From the NCBI GenBank assembly GCA_002692855.1, contig NZMJ01000032.1, positions 5,001 to 69,000 on the forward strand: 64,000 nucleotides of DNA, in the 5' to 3' direction. Every line of letters starts with the position of its first letter. Positions within the stretch are counted from its first letter, which is position 1. Positions 56,870 through 64,000 of the stretch are shown here, piece after piece. The notes under the pieces were generated by a model. It made no database searches. It had not been told where the DNA came from and saw only the letters and a program-made list of their open reading frames with translations. This DNA is from Maricaulis sp. (lineage in GTDB: Bacteria > Pseudomonadota > Alphaproteobacteria > Caulobacterales > Maricaulaceae). Made by a program: the position numbers and the translations under genes.

Positions 56870-57454
56870 TTACTCTTCCGGGACGAGGGTCCAGATGCGG
56901 AAATTTCGCGGGCGCCAGCTGCCGTCCTCGGCACGGTCATAGGTCTGGGTTGAGTGGGTTTGCGCATCGACCGGAATGATTTCGTGCCGGTTGATGCTCA
57001 TCGTACCGTCGGGATTGTGATGGATCTGATCGAAGACCTGGACGTCGCCGATATCGAATCCGTCGAGCTGGACCGCCTCGTGACCCGACAGGTAGGCGCC
57101 ATTCCACCCGATTTGCGCGGACACGATCTCCTGCGTCACCGGATTGTAGAAGAGATAGATGGTCCAGAAGACGGCGCGCCGCCCGTCTTCCGTCACACCG
57201 GTCACTTCGGCGATGACGTGGCTGCGGTCGGGCGAAAGACGATAGTCGGCCCCGTATTGTGTCATCGCGTTCGGGTCGGCGGGATCGGCATCCTCGTTGG
57301 GCGTGCGCCACCGACCGCTGCCATGAAGCATGTGGGCGAAGTGCGCTTCGAGCGGAGACCGGGGCGCGGCTGCGTCCTGTCCCATGGCATGCGCGTCGAC
57401 CAGCAGGGCCGTTAGGGCGGCCACCGCGAATGCGCGGAATGTTCGATATGTCAT
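56870..57454 (-). CDS. Secreted protein of unknown function
   Basis: 194 aa with a signal peptide (cleavage near AHAMGQD, about residue 25). The mature part is beta-rich with many Trp/Tyr (SGRWRTPNEDADPADPN, FWTIYLFYNPVTQEIVS) and resembles lipocalin- or DUF1579-like scaffolds, but I could not place it in a family. The ATG at 57454 follows GGGAGA. It lies upstream of fliQ on the same strand but is probably a separate unit, given the CtrA-like site between them. Confidence 0.55.
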   Translation of the reverse strand: MTYRTFRAFAVAALTALLVDAHAMGQDAAAPRSPLEAHFAHMLHGSGRWRTPNEDADPADPNAMTQYGADYRLSPDRSHVIAEVTGVTEDGRRAVFWTIYLFYNPVTQEIVSAQIGWNGAYLSGHEAVQLDGFDIGDVQVFDQIHHNPDGTMSINRHEIIPVDAQTHSTQTYDRAEDGSWRPRNFRIWTLVPEE

Positions 57455-57597
57455 CTCGGATCTCCCATTGAACAGGGAGTCCATTGAGTGATGCAGCCCG
57501 CGTAGGGGCAATCTCGATCCGGCTTAAATGGTCTTATCCAGCCCTGATTGACGCTGATTTGAGGCGACCGGCGCGCCGAGGTCTGTAGAATGGAGCA

Positions 57598-59013
57598 ATG
57601 TTAAGCCTGTTTTCCCGATCCCGTGGCCGTTGCCTTCGCTTTGGCGGTTTCGAGTTGTGCGAGCGGCCCCTCGCGCTCCGGCGACAGCACGCGTCGGTCG
57701 AACTGACCGCACAGCCGCTGAGGTTGTTGAATCTGCTGGCCTCCAATGCCGGACGAACAGTCACGCATGACGAAATTCGTGCCGCGCTTTGGGAGGGACG
57801 TACCGTTTCCTATTCGGGAAGTACGCACGTCATCATCCGGCAGATTCGTGCCGCCTTGGGCGACGACGCCGATGCGCCGCGCTTTATCGAGACCACACCG
57901 CGCGAGGGCTATCGCTTCGTCGCACCGGTTACGGTCCGGTCAGGCGATTGGCTTTTGCCTGCGTGTGTGGCGGCCAGCGCTGTCATTGCCGCCCTGGCTG
58001 TCGCCGGGCTGACATGGCAATCACACTCGCCGCTTGTCGCCGAGACGAGCGAGGCGGTCCGGCTCGGCGAATACCTGCTCGCGCAGGAGGACCCTGATGC
58101 CACCCGCCGCGCGCTGCAGCGCTTCGAAGCCGGTATCGAAGACCAGCCGGACGACCGACGCGCCCTGAACGGCGCCGGACGCGCCGCACTGCTGCTACAG
58201 GATTACGACCGAGCAGCTGTATACGCTTCGCGCGCGCTCGCCCTTGCAAACAGCGATGCGTCAGCGCTCGAAATCCGTGGCCATGTCGCGATGATGCGAG
58301 ACCGGGACTGGGAGGGTGCGCGGCAGGACTTCGAGCGGGCGCTGTCGCTTGATCCTGACTTCGCGCCGGCGCACCACTCGATGGCGGCGCTTCTGATCCT
58401 TGCCGGTGAGCATGAAGCCGCGCTCGACCACATGAATGCGGCGCGCCGGATCGACCCGGCTTCCACCCTGATCCGGGCGGATCTGGGCTGGATGCAGTAT
58501 TATGCGGGCCAGTACGCGGATGCGACCGCCACCTGCGAGGCGGCGAGCCAGATCCATCCCGACATGACGACGTTTCGCTATTGCGTCATCCGCGCGCAAG
58601 ACGAAGACGGCAATACCGCCCCGGCGCTGCCGCACATCGACTGGCTGATGCAATTGTCTCAGGCGGACGCGCGTGAAATCGAGAGCGTCCGGATGGCGGC
58701 AGATCCCATCGGGTCGTTCGATCAATGGCGATACGACCGCTACCGCGCGCCGGATCGTGCCGGTCCGGTCCCGCTCGCCGTCCTGGCCATGACCGGGATG
58801 CTGGCAGGCGATACGGACGCAGCCCTGGACTGGCTTCAGATGGCCGCAAACCAGGGCGATCCCGGTGCAGCCTTCATCGTCATTGACCCGGCCTTCGCGA
58901 ACTTGGCCGGTCACCCGCAGTTCGAAATCCTGCGCGCGCAGCTGACGCCGCGCGGGAGCCAAGCCACACAGATTACCGATTGGTCAGGTTTACGCGCCGC
59001 GCCTTCGCGTTAA
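57598..59013 (+). CDS. Membrane-tethered winged-helix regulator with TPR domain (CadC-like)
   Basis: 471 aa. An OmpR-type winged-helix DNA-binding domain (about 12-108: ALWEGRTVSYSGSTHVIIRQIRAALGDD, FIETTPREGYRFVAP, in two parts), one membrane helix (118-140), then a periplasmic region of TPR-like helical repeats (RALQRFEAGIEDQPDDRRALNGAGRAALLLQDYDRAAVYASRAL and following, in shorter blocks). This is the CadC/ToxR architecture: DNA binding inside, sensing outside. It sits directly upstream of two DUF885 peptidase genes, its likely targets. Confidence 0.85.
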   Translation: MLSLFSRSRGRCLRFGGFELCERPLALRRQHASVELTAQPLRLLNLLASNAGRTVTHDEIRAALWEGRTVSYSGSTHVIIRQIRAALGDDADAPRFIETTPREGYRFVAPVTVRSGDWLLPACVAASAVIAALAVAGLTWQSHSPLVAETSEAVRLGEYLLAQEDPDATRRALQRFEAGIEDQPDDRRALNGAGRAALLLQDYDRAAVYASRALALANSDASALEIRGHVAMMRDRDWEGARQDFERALSLDPDFAPAHHSMAALLILAGEHEAALDHMNAARRIDPASTLIRADLGWMQYYAGQYADATATCEAASQIHPDMTTFRYCVIRAQDEDGNTAPALPHIDWLMQLSQADAREIESVRMAADPIGSFDQWRYDRYRAPDRAGPVPLAVLAMTGMLAGDTDAALDWLQMAANQGDPGAAFIVIDPAFANLAGHPQFEILRAQLTPRGSQATQITDWSGLRAAPSR

Positions 59014-59018
59014 GAAAG
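59004..59018. repeat. 15-bp direct repeat, copy 2
   Basis: Identical to 56824-56838; spans the stop of the TPR regulator gene. Confidence 0.5.
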
Positions 59019-59058
59019 GCGATCCAGTTTTTTGTGAAGACGGGGAGCTTTCACACAC

Positions 59059-60948
59059 ATGCGTACTTTTCTGATCAGCGTGAGCGCCGCGGCCCTGCTG
59101 GCCGCCTGCGGACAATCCGACCCGGGCGACAGCGCACCGGCGCGTGACAATGCCGCGCCGACGCAGGAGACTCAGGCCCCTGAAACCATCACCGATGAAG
59201 CCCGCGCTGAAGAGACGGCGCGCCTGAATGCCTTCTTCGAGGAGGTGTTCCAGCGCGAACTCGCATTGTCGCCGCAAGGCCAGACCTATTTGGGCATGGT
59301 CGATGACAACGAGGCGTATGGCCGCTGGGACGATGTCAGCGATGCTGCTTTCGACGATGGCCAGGCGCGAACCCGCGAATATCTCGACCGCCTCCACAGC
59401 GAATTCGATTTCGACCGCCTGACCGACGAAGCGCAAGTCAGCTATCGCTTTTTTGAATTCGTCCAGGAGAACAATCTCGACCAGGGTGCATTCCGCGACC
59501 AGACCTACATTTTCACGCAGTTCTTCGGTCCGCATTCGGACATGCCGTCCCTGCTGATCGGCTATCACCGCGTGAATTCCGCCGATCAGGCCGGCGCCTA
59601 TGTGAACCGACTTGAGGCGCTGGGCCCCACGATCGAAACGCTGACGCAGCAGGCCGCTGCGCGGGCCGATGCCGGAGTCCAGCCTCCCGCCTTCGCCTAT
59701 CCCGTCGTGATCAATACGGCCCGCGGCATCATCACTGGCGCGCCGTTCGACGAGAGTGGCACCGACAGCCCGCTCTGGGCCGACTTGCAGGAGAAAACGA
59801 ACGCGCTCGATATCCCGCAGGAAGACAAGGACGACATCCTGGATCGTGGCCGTACCGCCCTGATCGAGTCGGTCGGCCCGGCCTATGAGGCGCTGATCGC
59901 GGAGATGGAACGCCAGGCGGAAACGGTTGGCGAGGATGACGGCGTCTGGCACCTGCCGCGCGGCGAGGCCTATTACGAAGCCCAGCTTCGCAACTACACG
60001 ACGCGCGACGATCTGAGCGCCGAGGACGTCCACCAGCTGGGCCTGTCCGAGGTCGACCGGATCCACGAGGAAATGCGCGCCATCATGCAAACCGTCGGGT
60101 TTGAAGGCACGCTGCAGGAATTTTTCGCTCATCTGCGCGAAAGCCCTGAATTCTACTACGAAAACACCGATGAGGGCCGTCAGCGCTATCTCGACGAAGC
60201 GACCGCAATGGTCGACACGATGCGCGAGGAACTGCCAGCCTATTTCGGCCGCCTGCCGCAGGCGGAAATGGAAGTCCGCGCTGTGGAAGCCTACCGCATC
60301 GAAACCGCGACCGGCGCCTTCTATGAGCCCGGCCCGCTCGATCGTTCGGCGCCCGCTGCCTACTACGTGAACCTCGCCCACATGGACGAACTGCCCGTTT
60401 ACCAGATGGAAACGCTCGCCTATCACGAGGGGCTTCCGGGTCACCACCTGCAGTCAGCCATCGCGCAGGAACTGGACAATGTCCCGATGTTCCAGCGTAT
60501 CACATGGTATTCGGCCTATGGCGAAGGCTGGGCGCTCTATTCGGAACGCCTGGGCAAGGACATGGGGATGTTCACCGATCCCTATCAGGACTTCGGCCGG
60601 CTCTCCTACGAGGTGTTCCGCGCCGCACGCCTGGTCGTCGACACCGGCATCCACTTCCACCAGTGGAGCGAGGAACAGGCGATCGACTACATGCTCGAAG
60701 CGACGCCGATGACGCGCGGGGACATCACCAATGAAGTCCGCCGCTATATCGTGTGGCCCGGTCAGGCCGTGTCCTACAAGGTCGGCATGCTGACCATCCT
60801 TGATCTGCGCGAGCGTGCAATGACCGCGCTCGGCGACGATTTCGACTACCGCGAATTCCACGACGTGGTGCTTGGCAATGGCTCGGTGCCGCTGACCCTG
60901 CTTAGCGACCTCGTCGATGAATACATCGCGGACCACCAGAACGGCTGA
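59059..60948 (+). CDS. DUF885 lipoprotein, putative metallopeptidase (copy 1)
   Basis: 629 aa lipoprotein (lipobox LAAC, Cys17). DUF885 family with the metal-type motif HEGLPGHHLQ at 456-465 and a late FDYREFHDVVLGNG. Related proteins are predicted zinc peptidases with few biochemical data. It is followed after 20 bp by a paralogue of the same length, with the motif at the same residue number. Confidence 0.85.
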   Translation: MRTFLISVSAAALLAACGQSDPGDSAPARDNAAPTQETQAPETITDEARAEETARLNAFFEEVFQRELALSPQGQTYLGMVDDNEAYGRWDDVSDAAFDDGQARTREYLDRLHSEFDFDRLTDEAQVSYRFFEFVQENNLDQGAFRDQTYIFTQFFGPHSDMPSLLIGYHRVNSADQAGAYVNRLEALGPTIETLTQQAAARADAGVQPPAFAYPVVINTARGIITGAPFDESGTDSPLWADLQEKTNALDIPQEDKDDILDRGRTALIESVGPAYEALIAEMERQAETVGEDDGVWHLPRGEAYYEAQLRNYTTRDDLSAEDVHQLGLSEVDRIHEEMRAIMQTVGFEGTLQEFFAHLRESPEFYYENTDEGRQRYLDEATAMVDTMREELPAYFGRLPQAEMEVRAVEAYRIETATGAFYEPGPLDRSAPAAYYVNLAHMDELPVYQMETLAYHEGLPGHHLQSAIAQELDNVPMFQRITWYSAYGEGWALYSERLGKDMGMFTDPYQDFGRLSYEVFRAARLVVDTGIHFHQWSEEQAIDYMLEATPMTRGDITNEVRRYIVWPGQAVSYKVGMLTILDLRERAMTALGDDFDYREFHDVVLGNGSVPLTLLSDLVDEYIADHQNG

Positions 60949-60968
60949 CGCCGCCAAGGGAGACACCC

Positions 60969-62873
60969 ATGACAACGACCAAATTCCGCCTTGCGCTGAT
61001 GAGCGCGGCGACAACCTTCATTCTCGCCGCGTGCTCTGGCGAGTCCGACCGCGATGACGTGGCCGAACCGGCCAACAACAACGCGGCCATTGAAGCAGCG
61101 AACGACACGGAAGCGGACGTAACCGCTGAACAGGCCAATGGCGAGCAGATCAACGCCTGGTTCGAGGACTCCTTCGAAGCCGGCGTCGCGCGCTCGCCGA
61201 TTGCCCAGACCTTCCTGGGCCGCAAAACCAGCTACGGTGAATGGGACAATGTCACGCCGGAGTTTGCCGAAGAAAGCTACCGCTTGTCGCAGGCCGACTA
61301 CGACTACATGACCACGACCTTCGACCCGGCGGCGCTGCCCGAATCCGCGCAGCTTTCCTACGACTTGTTCGAGTATGACAACGCCCGGTCGACCGAAGGC
61401 TGGCAGTGGCGCGACCACGGCTACACCTTCACACCGCGCTCCGGCCCGCACATGAGCGTGCCGTCTTTCCTGATCAACAATCACCGCGTTGATTCCGTCG
61501 AGGATGCCGAAGCCTACATCTCGCGCATCCGGAATGCCGGCGCCTATCTTGACCAGCACGCGGACAATGCGCGCCGGTCCTACAGCATGGGCATCCAGAC
61601 GCCGCGCTGGACCTATCAGCCGATGATCGTGACAGCGCAGAACGTCATTTCCGGCGCCCCCTTCGATGACAGCGAGACCGACAGTCCGATCCTGGCCGAT
61701 TTCCGGTCAAAGGTGGACGCGCTCGACATCGAACAGGGTGAAAAGGACCGGCTGATCTCCGAGGCCGAAACCGCCCTCACCGACGACATGGCCCCGGCCT
61801 ATGAGCGTCTGATCGCGATGTTCGGCGAGCAGGAAGCCACGGCGCGGGAGACCGACGGCGTCTGGGACGTGCCCGGCGGCGCGGACTTCTACGCCTACAT
61901 GCTGCAGGGCTACACGACGACCGACATGACGGCGGAGGAAATCCACGATCTCGGCCTGGCCGAGGTCGATCGCATCCACGCCGAGATGGAAGCCATCATG
62001 GATGAGGTCGGCTTCGAGGGCGATCTGCAGGACTTCTTCGACTTCATGCGGACCGATCCGCAATTCTACTACACCGATGAAGGCGGCCGGGACCGTTATC
62101 TGGCCGAGGCCACTGCGCTGATCGACACGATGGGCGAAGCGCTGCCGCAGATGTTCAACACCTTCCCGCAAGCCGAGCTTGAAGTGCGGCGGGTCGAGGA
62201 ATTCCGTGAAGCGTCGGCGGGCAAGGCCTTCTACCAGCGCCCCGCACCGAATGGCACGCGCCCCGGGGTTTACTACGCCAATCTGCGCGACATGAACGAC
62301 ATGCCGACCTACCAGATGGAAGCACTCGCCTATCACGAGGGTATTCCGGGTCACCATATGCAGCTGGCGATCATGCAGGAGCTGGAAGGCGTTCCGTCCT
62401 TCCGCCGGTTTGGCGGCTATACCGCCTACACCGAAGGCTGGGGGCTCTATTCAGAGTATTTCCCGGTCGAGTTCGGCTTCTATGACGACCCCTATTCCGA
62501 CTTCGGGCGGCTGGCGATGGAGCTTTGGCGGGCCTGCCGTCTGGTGGTCGATACCGGCCTCCACCATCACCGCTGGACGCGCCAGGAAGCCGTCGACTAC
62601 CTCGCAGAAAACACGCCGAACCCGCAGGGCGATATCGTCAATGCGATCGACCGCTACATCGTCTATCCCGGTCAGGCGACCGCCTACATGATCGGCCGCA
62701 ACGAGATCCTGCGCCTGCGCGAAATGGCGCGGGACCGGCTCGGTGATGCGTTCGACATCCGGGACTATCACGATGTTGTCCTTCGTCAGGGCGCACTGCC
62801 CCTGTCGGTTCTGGAAACGCGTGTGAATGCGTGGGTCGAACGGGAACTGGCAAACCAGACCGCGGACGAATAG
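60969..62873 (+). CDS. DUF885 lipoprotein, putative metallopeptidase (copy 2)
   Basis: 634 aa lipoprotein (lipobox LAAC, Cys22), tandem paralogue of the previous gene. Motif HEGIPGHHMQ at 456-465. The two differ mostly in the N-terminal ~100 residues and surface loops, so they may have different substrates. A strong bidirectional terminator follows. Confidence 0.85.
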   Translation: MTTTKFRLALMSAATTFILAACSGESDRDDVAEPANNNAAIEAANDTEADVTAEQANGEQINAWFEDSFEAGVARSPIAQTFLGRKTSYGEWDNVTPEFAEESYRLSQADYDYMTTTFDPAALPESAQLSYDLFEYDNARSTEGWQWRDHGYTFTPRSGPHMSVPSFLINNHRVDSVEDAEAYISRIRNAGAYLDQHADNARRSYSMGIQTPRWTYQPMIVTAQNVISGAPFDDSETDSPILADFRSKVDALDIEQGEKDRLISEAETALTDDMAPAYERLIAMFGEQEATARETDGVWDVPGGADFYAYMLQGYTTTDMTAEEIHDLGLAEVDRIHAEMEAIMDEVGFEGDLQDFFDFMRTDPQFYYTDEGGRDRYLAEATALIDTMGEALPQMFNTFPQAELEVRRVEEFREASAGKAFYQRPAPNGTRPGVYYANLRDMNDMPTYQMEALAYHEGIPGHHMQLAIMQELEGVPSFRRFGGYTAYTEGWGLYSEYFPVEFGFYDDPYSDFGRLAMELWRACRLVVDTGLHHHRWTRQEAVDYLAENTPNPQGDIVNAIDRYIVYPGQATAYMIGRNEILRLREMARDRLGDAFDIRDYHDVVLRQGALPLSVLETRVNAWVERELANQTADE

Positions 62874-62891
62874 GCGCACTACAGCGCAAGG

Positions 62892-62925
62892 AAAAGCCCC
62901 GCCGGATCGCTCCGGCGGGGCTTTT
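62892..62925. terminator. Bidirectional terminator after the DUF885 operon
   Basis: Perfect 15-bp stem (62892-62906 with 62911-62925), loop TCGC, with A-run before and T-run after, so it can end both the DUF885 transcript and the convergent fliE transcript. Confidence 0.92.
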
Positions 62926-62947
62926 TCGTTACGTGCTATCCCCGGTC

Positions 62948-63262
62948 CTAGATCGGCATTTTCAGGATGTCGTTATAAGCACGGATGACTTCGTCGCGGA
63001 TCGCCATCACGGTCTGCAGCTGGACCTCGGCCGCGGACACGGCGGTGACCACGTCGATCAGCTCGGTCTGTCCGATGGCCGCACCGGCGGTCAGATTCTC
63101 GGCCTGCGCCAGCGAGTTGCCGGTTTCGGACACGGCGTTCGTGAGCATCGCCGAAAACTCGGCGGCACCGGCCTCGTCGCCCGATTGCGGCCCCTCGGAG
63201 GCGCGCGCTGCATTCTGGGCAGCGGCCGCATAGGCGCGGAGCGCGGACAGGTCAGCGGCCAT
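62948..63262 (-). CDS. fliE: Flagellar hook-basal body protein FliE
   Basis: 104 aa. Family pattern FSAMLTNAVSETGNSLAQAENL and the C-terminal VMAIRDEVIRAYNDILKMPI. Joins the MS ring to the rod. Last gene of the flgB-flgC-fliE group, 10 bp after flgC. Confidence 0.94.
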   Translation of the reverse strand: MAADLSALRAYAAAAQNAARASEGPQSGDEAGAAEFSAMLTNAVSETGNSLAQAENLTAGAAIGQTELIDVVTAVSAAEVQLQTVMAIRDEVIRAYNDILKMPI

Positions 63263-63272
63263 CTATCCCTCC

Positions 63273-63686
63273 CTAGCGGCGCAGCAGATCCAGCGCGCGC
63301 TGCATCATCGCGCGGCTCGATTCCACCATGTTGAGATTGGCTTCATAGCTGCGCTGGGCTTCGCGCATGTCCATCAGCTCGATCAGTGTGTTGACGTTGG
63401 GATATCGCACATATCCTTCAGCGTCGGCGGCCGGATGGCCAGGTTCATGGACGAGTTCGAATTCGGACTGGTCCGCGGATACGCGGTCCATCCGGACAAG
63501 CTCCAGGCCTGTCTGGCGGTCCAGTTCGGCCTCGAAGACCGGGATTTGCCGGCGATAGGGATCCCCGCCCGGCTCACGCGCGGTCGAAGATGCGTTCGCA
63601 AGGTTTTCGGCGATGATCCTCATTCGCGCCGACTGGGCGCGAAGCCCGGCGGCGGCGATGGTCAGGGAGTCTGATGGCTGGCTCAT
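63273..63686 (-). CDS. flgC: Flagellar proximal rod protein FlgC
   Basis: 137 aa. N-terminal rod motif ARMRIIAENLANASSTAREPGGDPYRRQ (in parts) and C-terminal LIELMDMREAQRSYEANLNMVESSRAMMQRALDLL in parts. Part of the proximal rod. Lies 13 bp after flgB. Confidence 0.95.
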   Translation of the reverse strand: MSQPSDSLTIAAAGLRAQSARMRIIAENLANASSTAREPGGDPYRRQIPVFEAELDRQTGLELVRMDRVSADQSEFELVHEPGHPAADAEGYVRYPNVNTLIELMDMREAQRSYEANLNMVESSRAMMQRALDLLRR

Positions 63687-63699
63687 CTACTCGTCTCCG

Positions 63700-64000
63700 T
63701 CAGCGCGCCACAGGCCGCGAGGCCATGCGGATAAGTCCGAGGCTCTTCTCGTACAGGCCGAGCGCGGTCTCGTAGCGGATTCGGTTGTCCTGGGCGCGGA
63801 CCATCTGTTCCTCGAGGCTGACCGCATTGCCATTGACCGTTGTCTCGCCGTCCGGCGACGACACGGCGCGATATTCGCGCGTCGATCCGCCTCCGCCTGC
63901 CGGTGACATGTGACCCGGATGGTTTGCCGACATCGCGACCGAGGACGCAGACGACGAGGCCGACCCGCGCAGCTCTCTTTGCAAGGCGCGGTGGAAATCC
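63700..64000 (-). CDS. flgB: Flagellar rod protein FlgB, 5' end beyond the window
   Basis: Only the C-terminal ~100 codons are present; the frame runs open to the window edge (DFHRALQREL at the start). The C-terminal MVRAQDNRIRYETALGLYEKSLGLIRMA is the FlgB/FlgC-type coiled end. Partial by window boundary, not broken. Confidence 0.9.
   Translation of the reverse strand, partial: DFHRALQRELRGSASSSASSVAMSANHPGHMSPAGGGGSTREYRAVSSPDGETTVNGNAVSLEEQMVRAQDNRIRYETALGLYEKSLGLIRMASRPVAR

Noticed and set aside
58990-60447. Minus-strand 485-codon frame opposite the first DUF885 gene
   Set aside because: Antisense to a complete lipoprotein gene; translated product lacks domain patterns and a ribosome site.

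Overview
The window looks like chromosomal DNA of a high-GC, stalked or budding alphaproteobacterium of the Caulobacterales/Maricaulales type. Evidence: an hfaA-hfaB-hfaD holdfast-anchor operon, a CckA-like cell-cycle kinase beside fliQ-fliR-flhB, an alphaproteobacterial F1-ATPase inhibitor (zeta) subunit, a direct-repeat GAAC-N7-GAAC SOS box before recA, CtrA-like TTAA-N7-TTAA sites and many secreted peptidases or lipoproteins. No insertion sequence, integrase, prophage or CRISPR array was seen.

Layout. 1-7 kb: rhomboid protease, the hfaABD operon, a convergent secreted Gly/Cys/Asn-repeat protein of unknown function, then PAS, tandem PilZ and GYF-type proteins; this is a plausible surface-attachment and c-di-GMP neighbourhood. 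7-10 kb: gamma carbonic anhydrase, PhoH ATPase behind an attenuator-like hairpin, DUF3126, cysE, NUDIX. 10-15 kb: RND efflux pump, its adaptor, and a TetR regulator with a clear palindromic operator. 15-21 kb: nitroreductase, queF, divergent Lrp regulator and alanine dehydrogenase, nitronate monooxygenase, an AT-rich orphan secreted protein, DNA glycosylase, a membrane protein and tRNA-Leu(UAA). 21-34 kb: VWA protein carrying a TonB-box-like motif, molybdopterin-binding protein, thioesterase, M28 peptidase, map, radC, thrC, purB, and an L,D-transpeptidase/M15 peptidase pair. 34-42 kb: purC-purS-purQ-purL, bolA-AKR-grxD. 42-52 kb: rpsD, an SDR-DoxX fusion, queD, trmJ, icd, alaS, recA. 52-64 kb: cckA, flhB, fliR, fliQ, then a four-gene non-flagellar block (secreted protein, membrane-tethered TPR regulator, two DUF885 lipoproteins), then fliE, flgC and partial flgB.

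How genes work together: purine synthesis (purB, purC/S/Q/L), queuosine synthesis (queF, queD), alanine catabolism under an Lrp-type regulator, peptidoglycan remodelling (L,D-transpeptidase plus M15 peptidase), scavenging of peptides by envelope lipoprotein peptidases, and polar development (Hfa, PilZ, CckA, flagellar export apparatus). The least explained parts are the 3.4-4.7 kb stretch next to hfaD (a structured non-coding segment and the Gly/Cys/Asn protein) and the insert separating the two flagellar groups.
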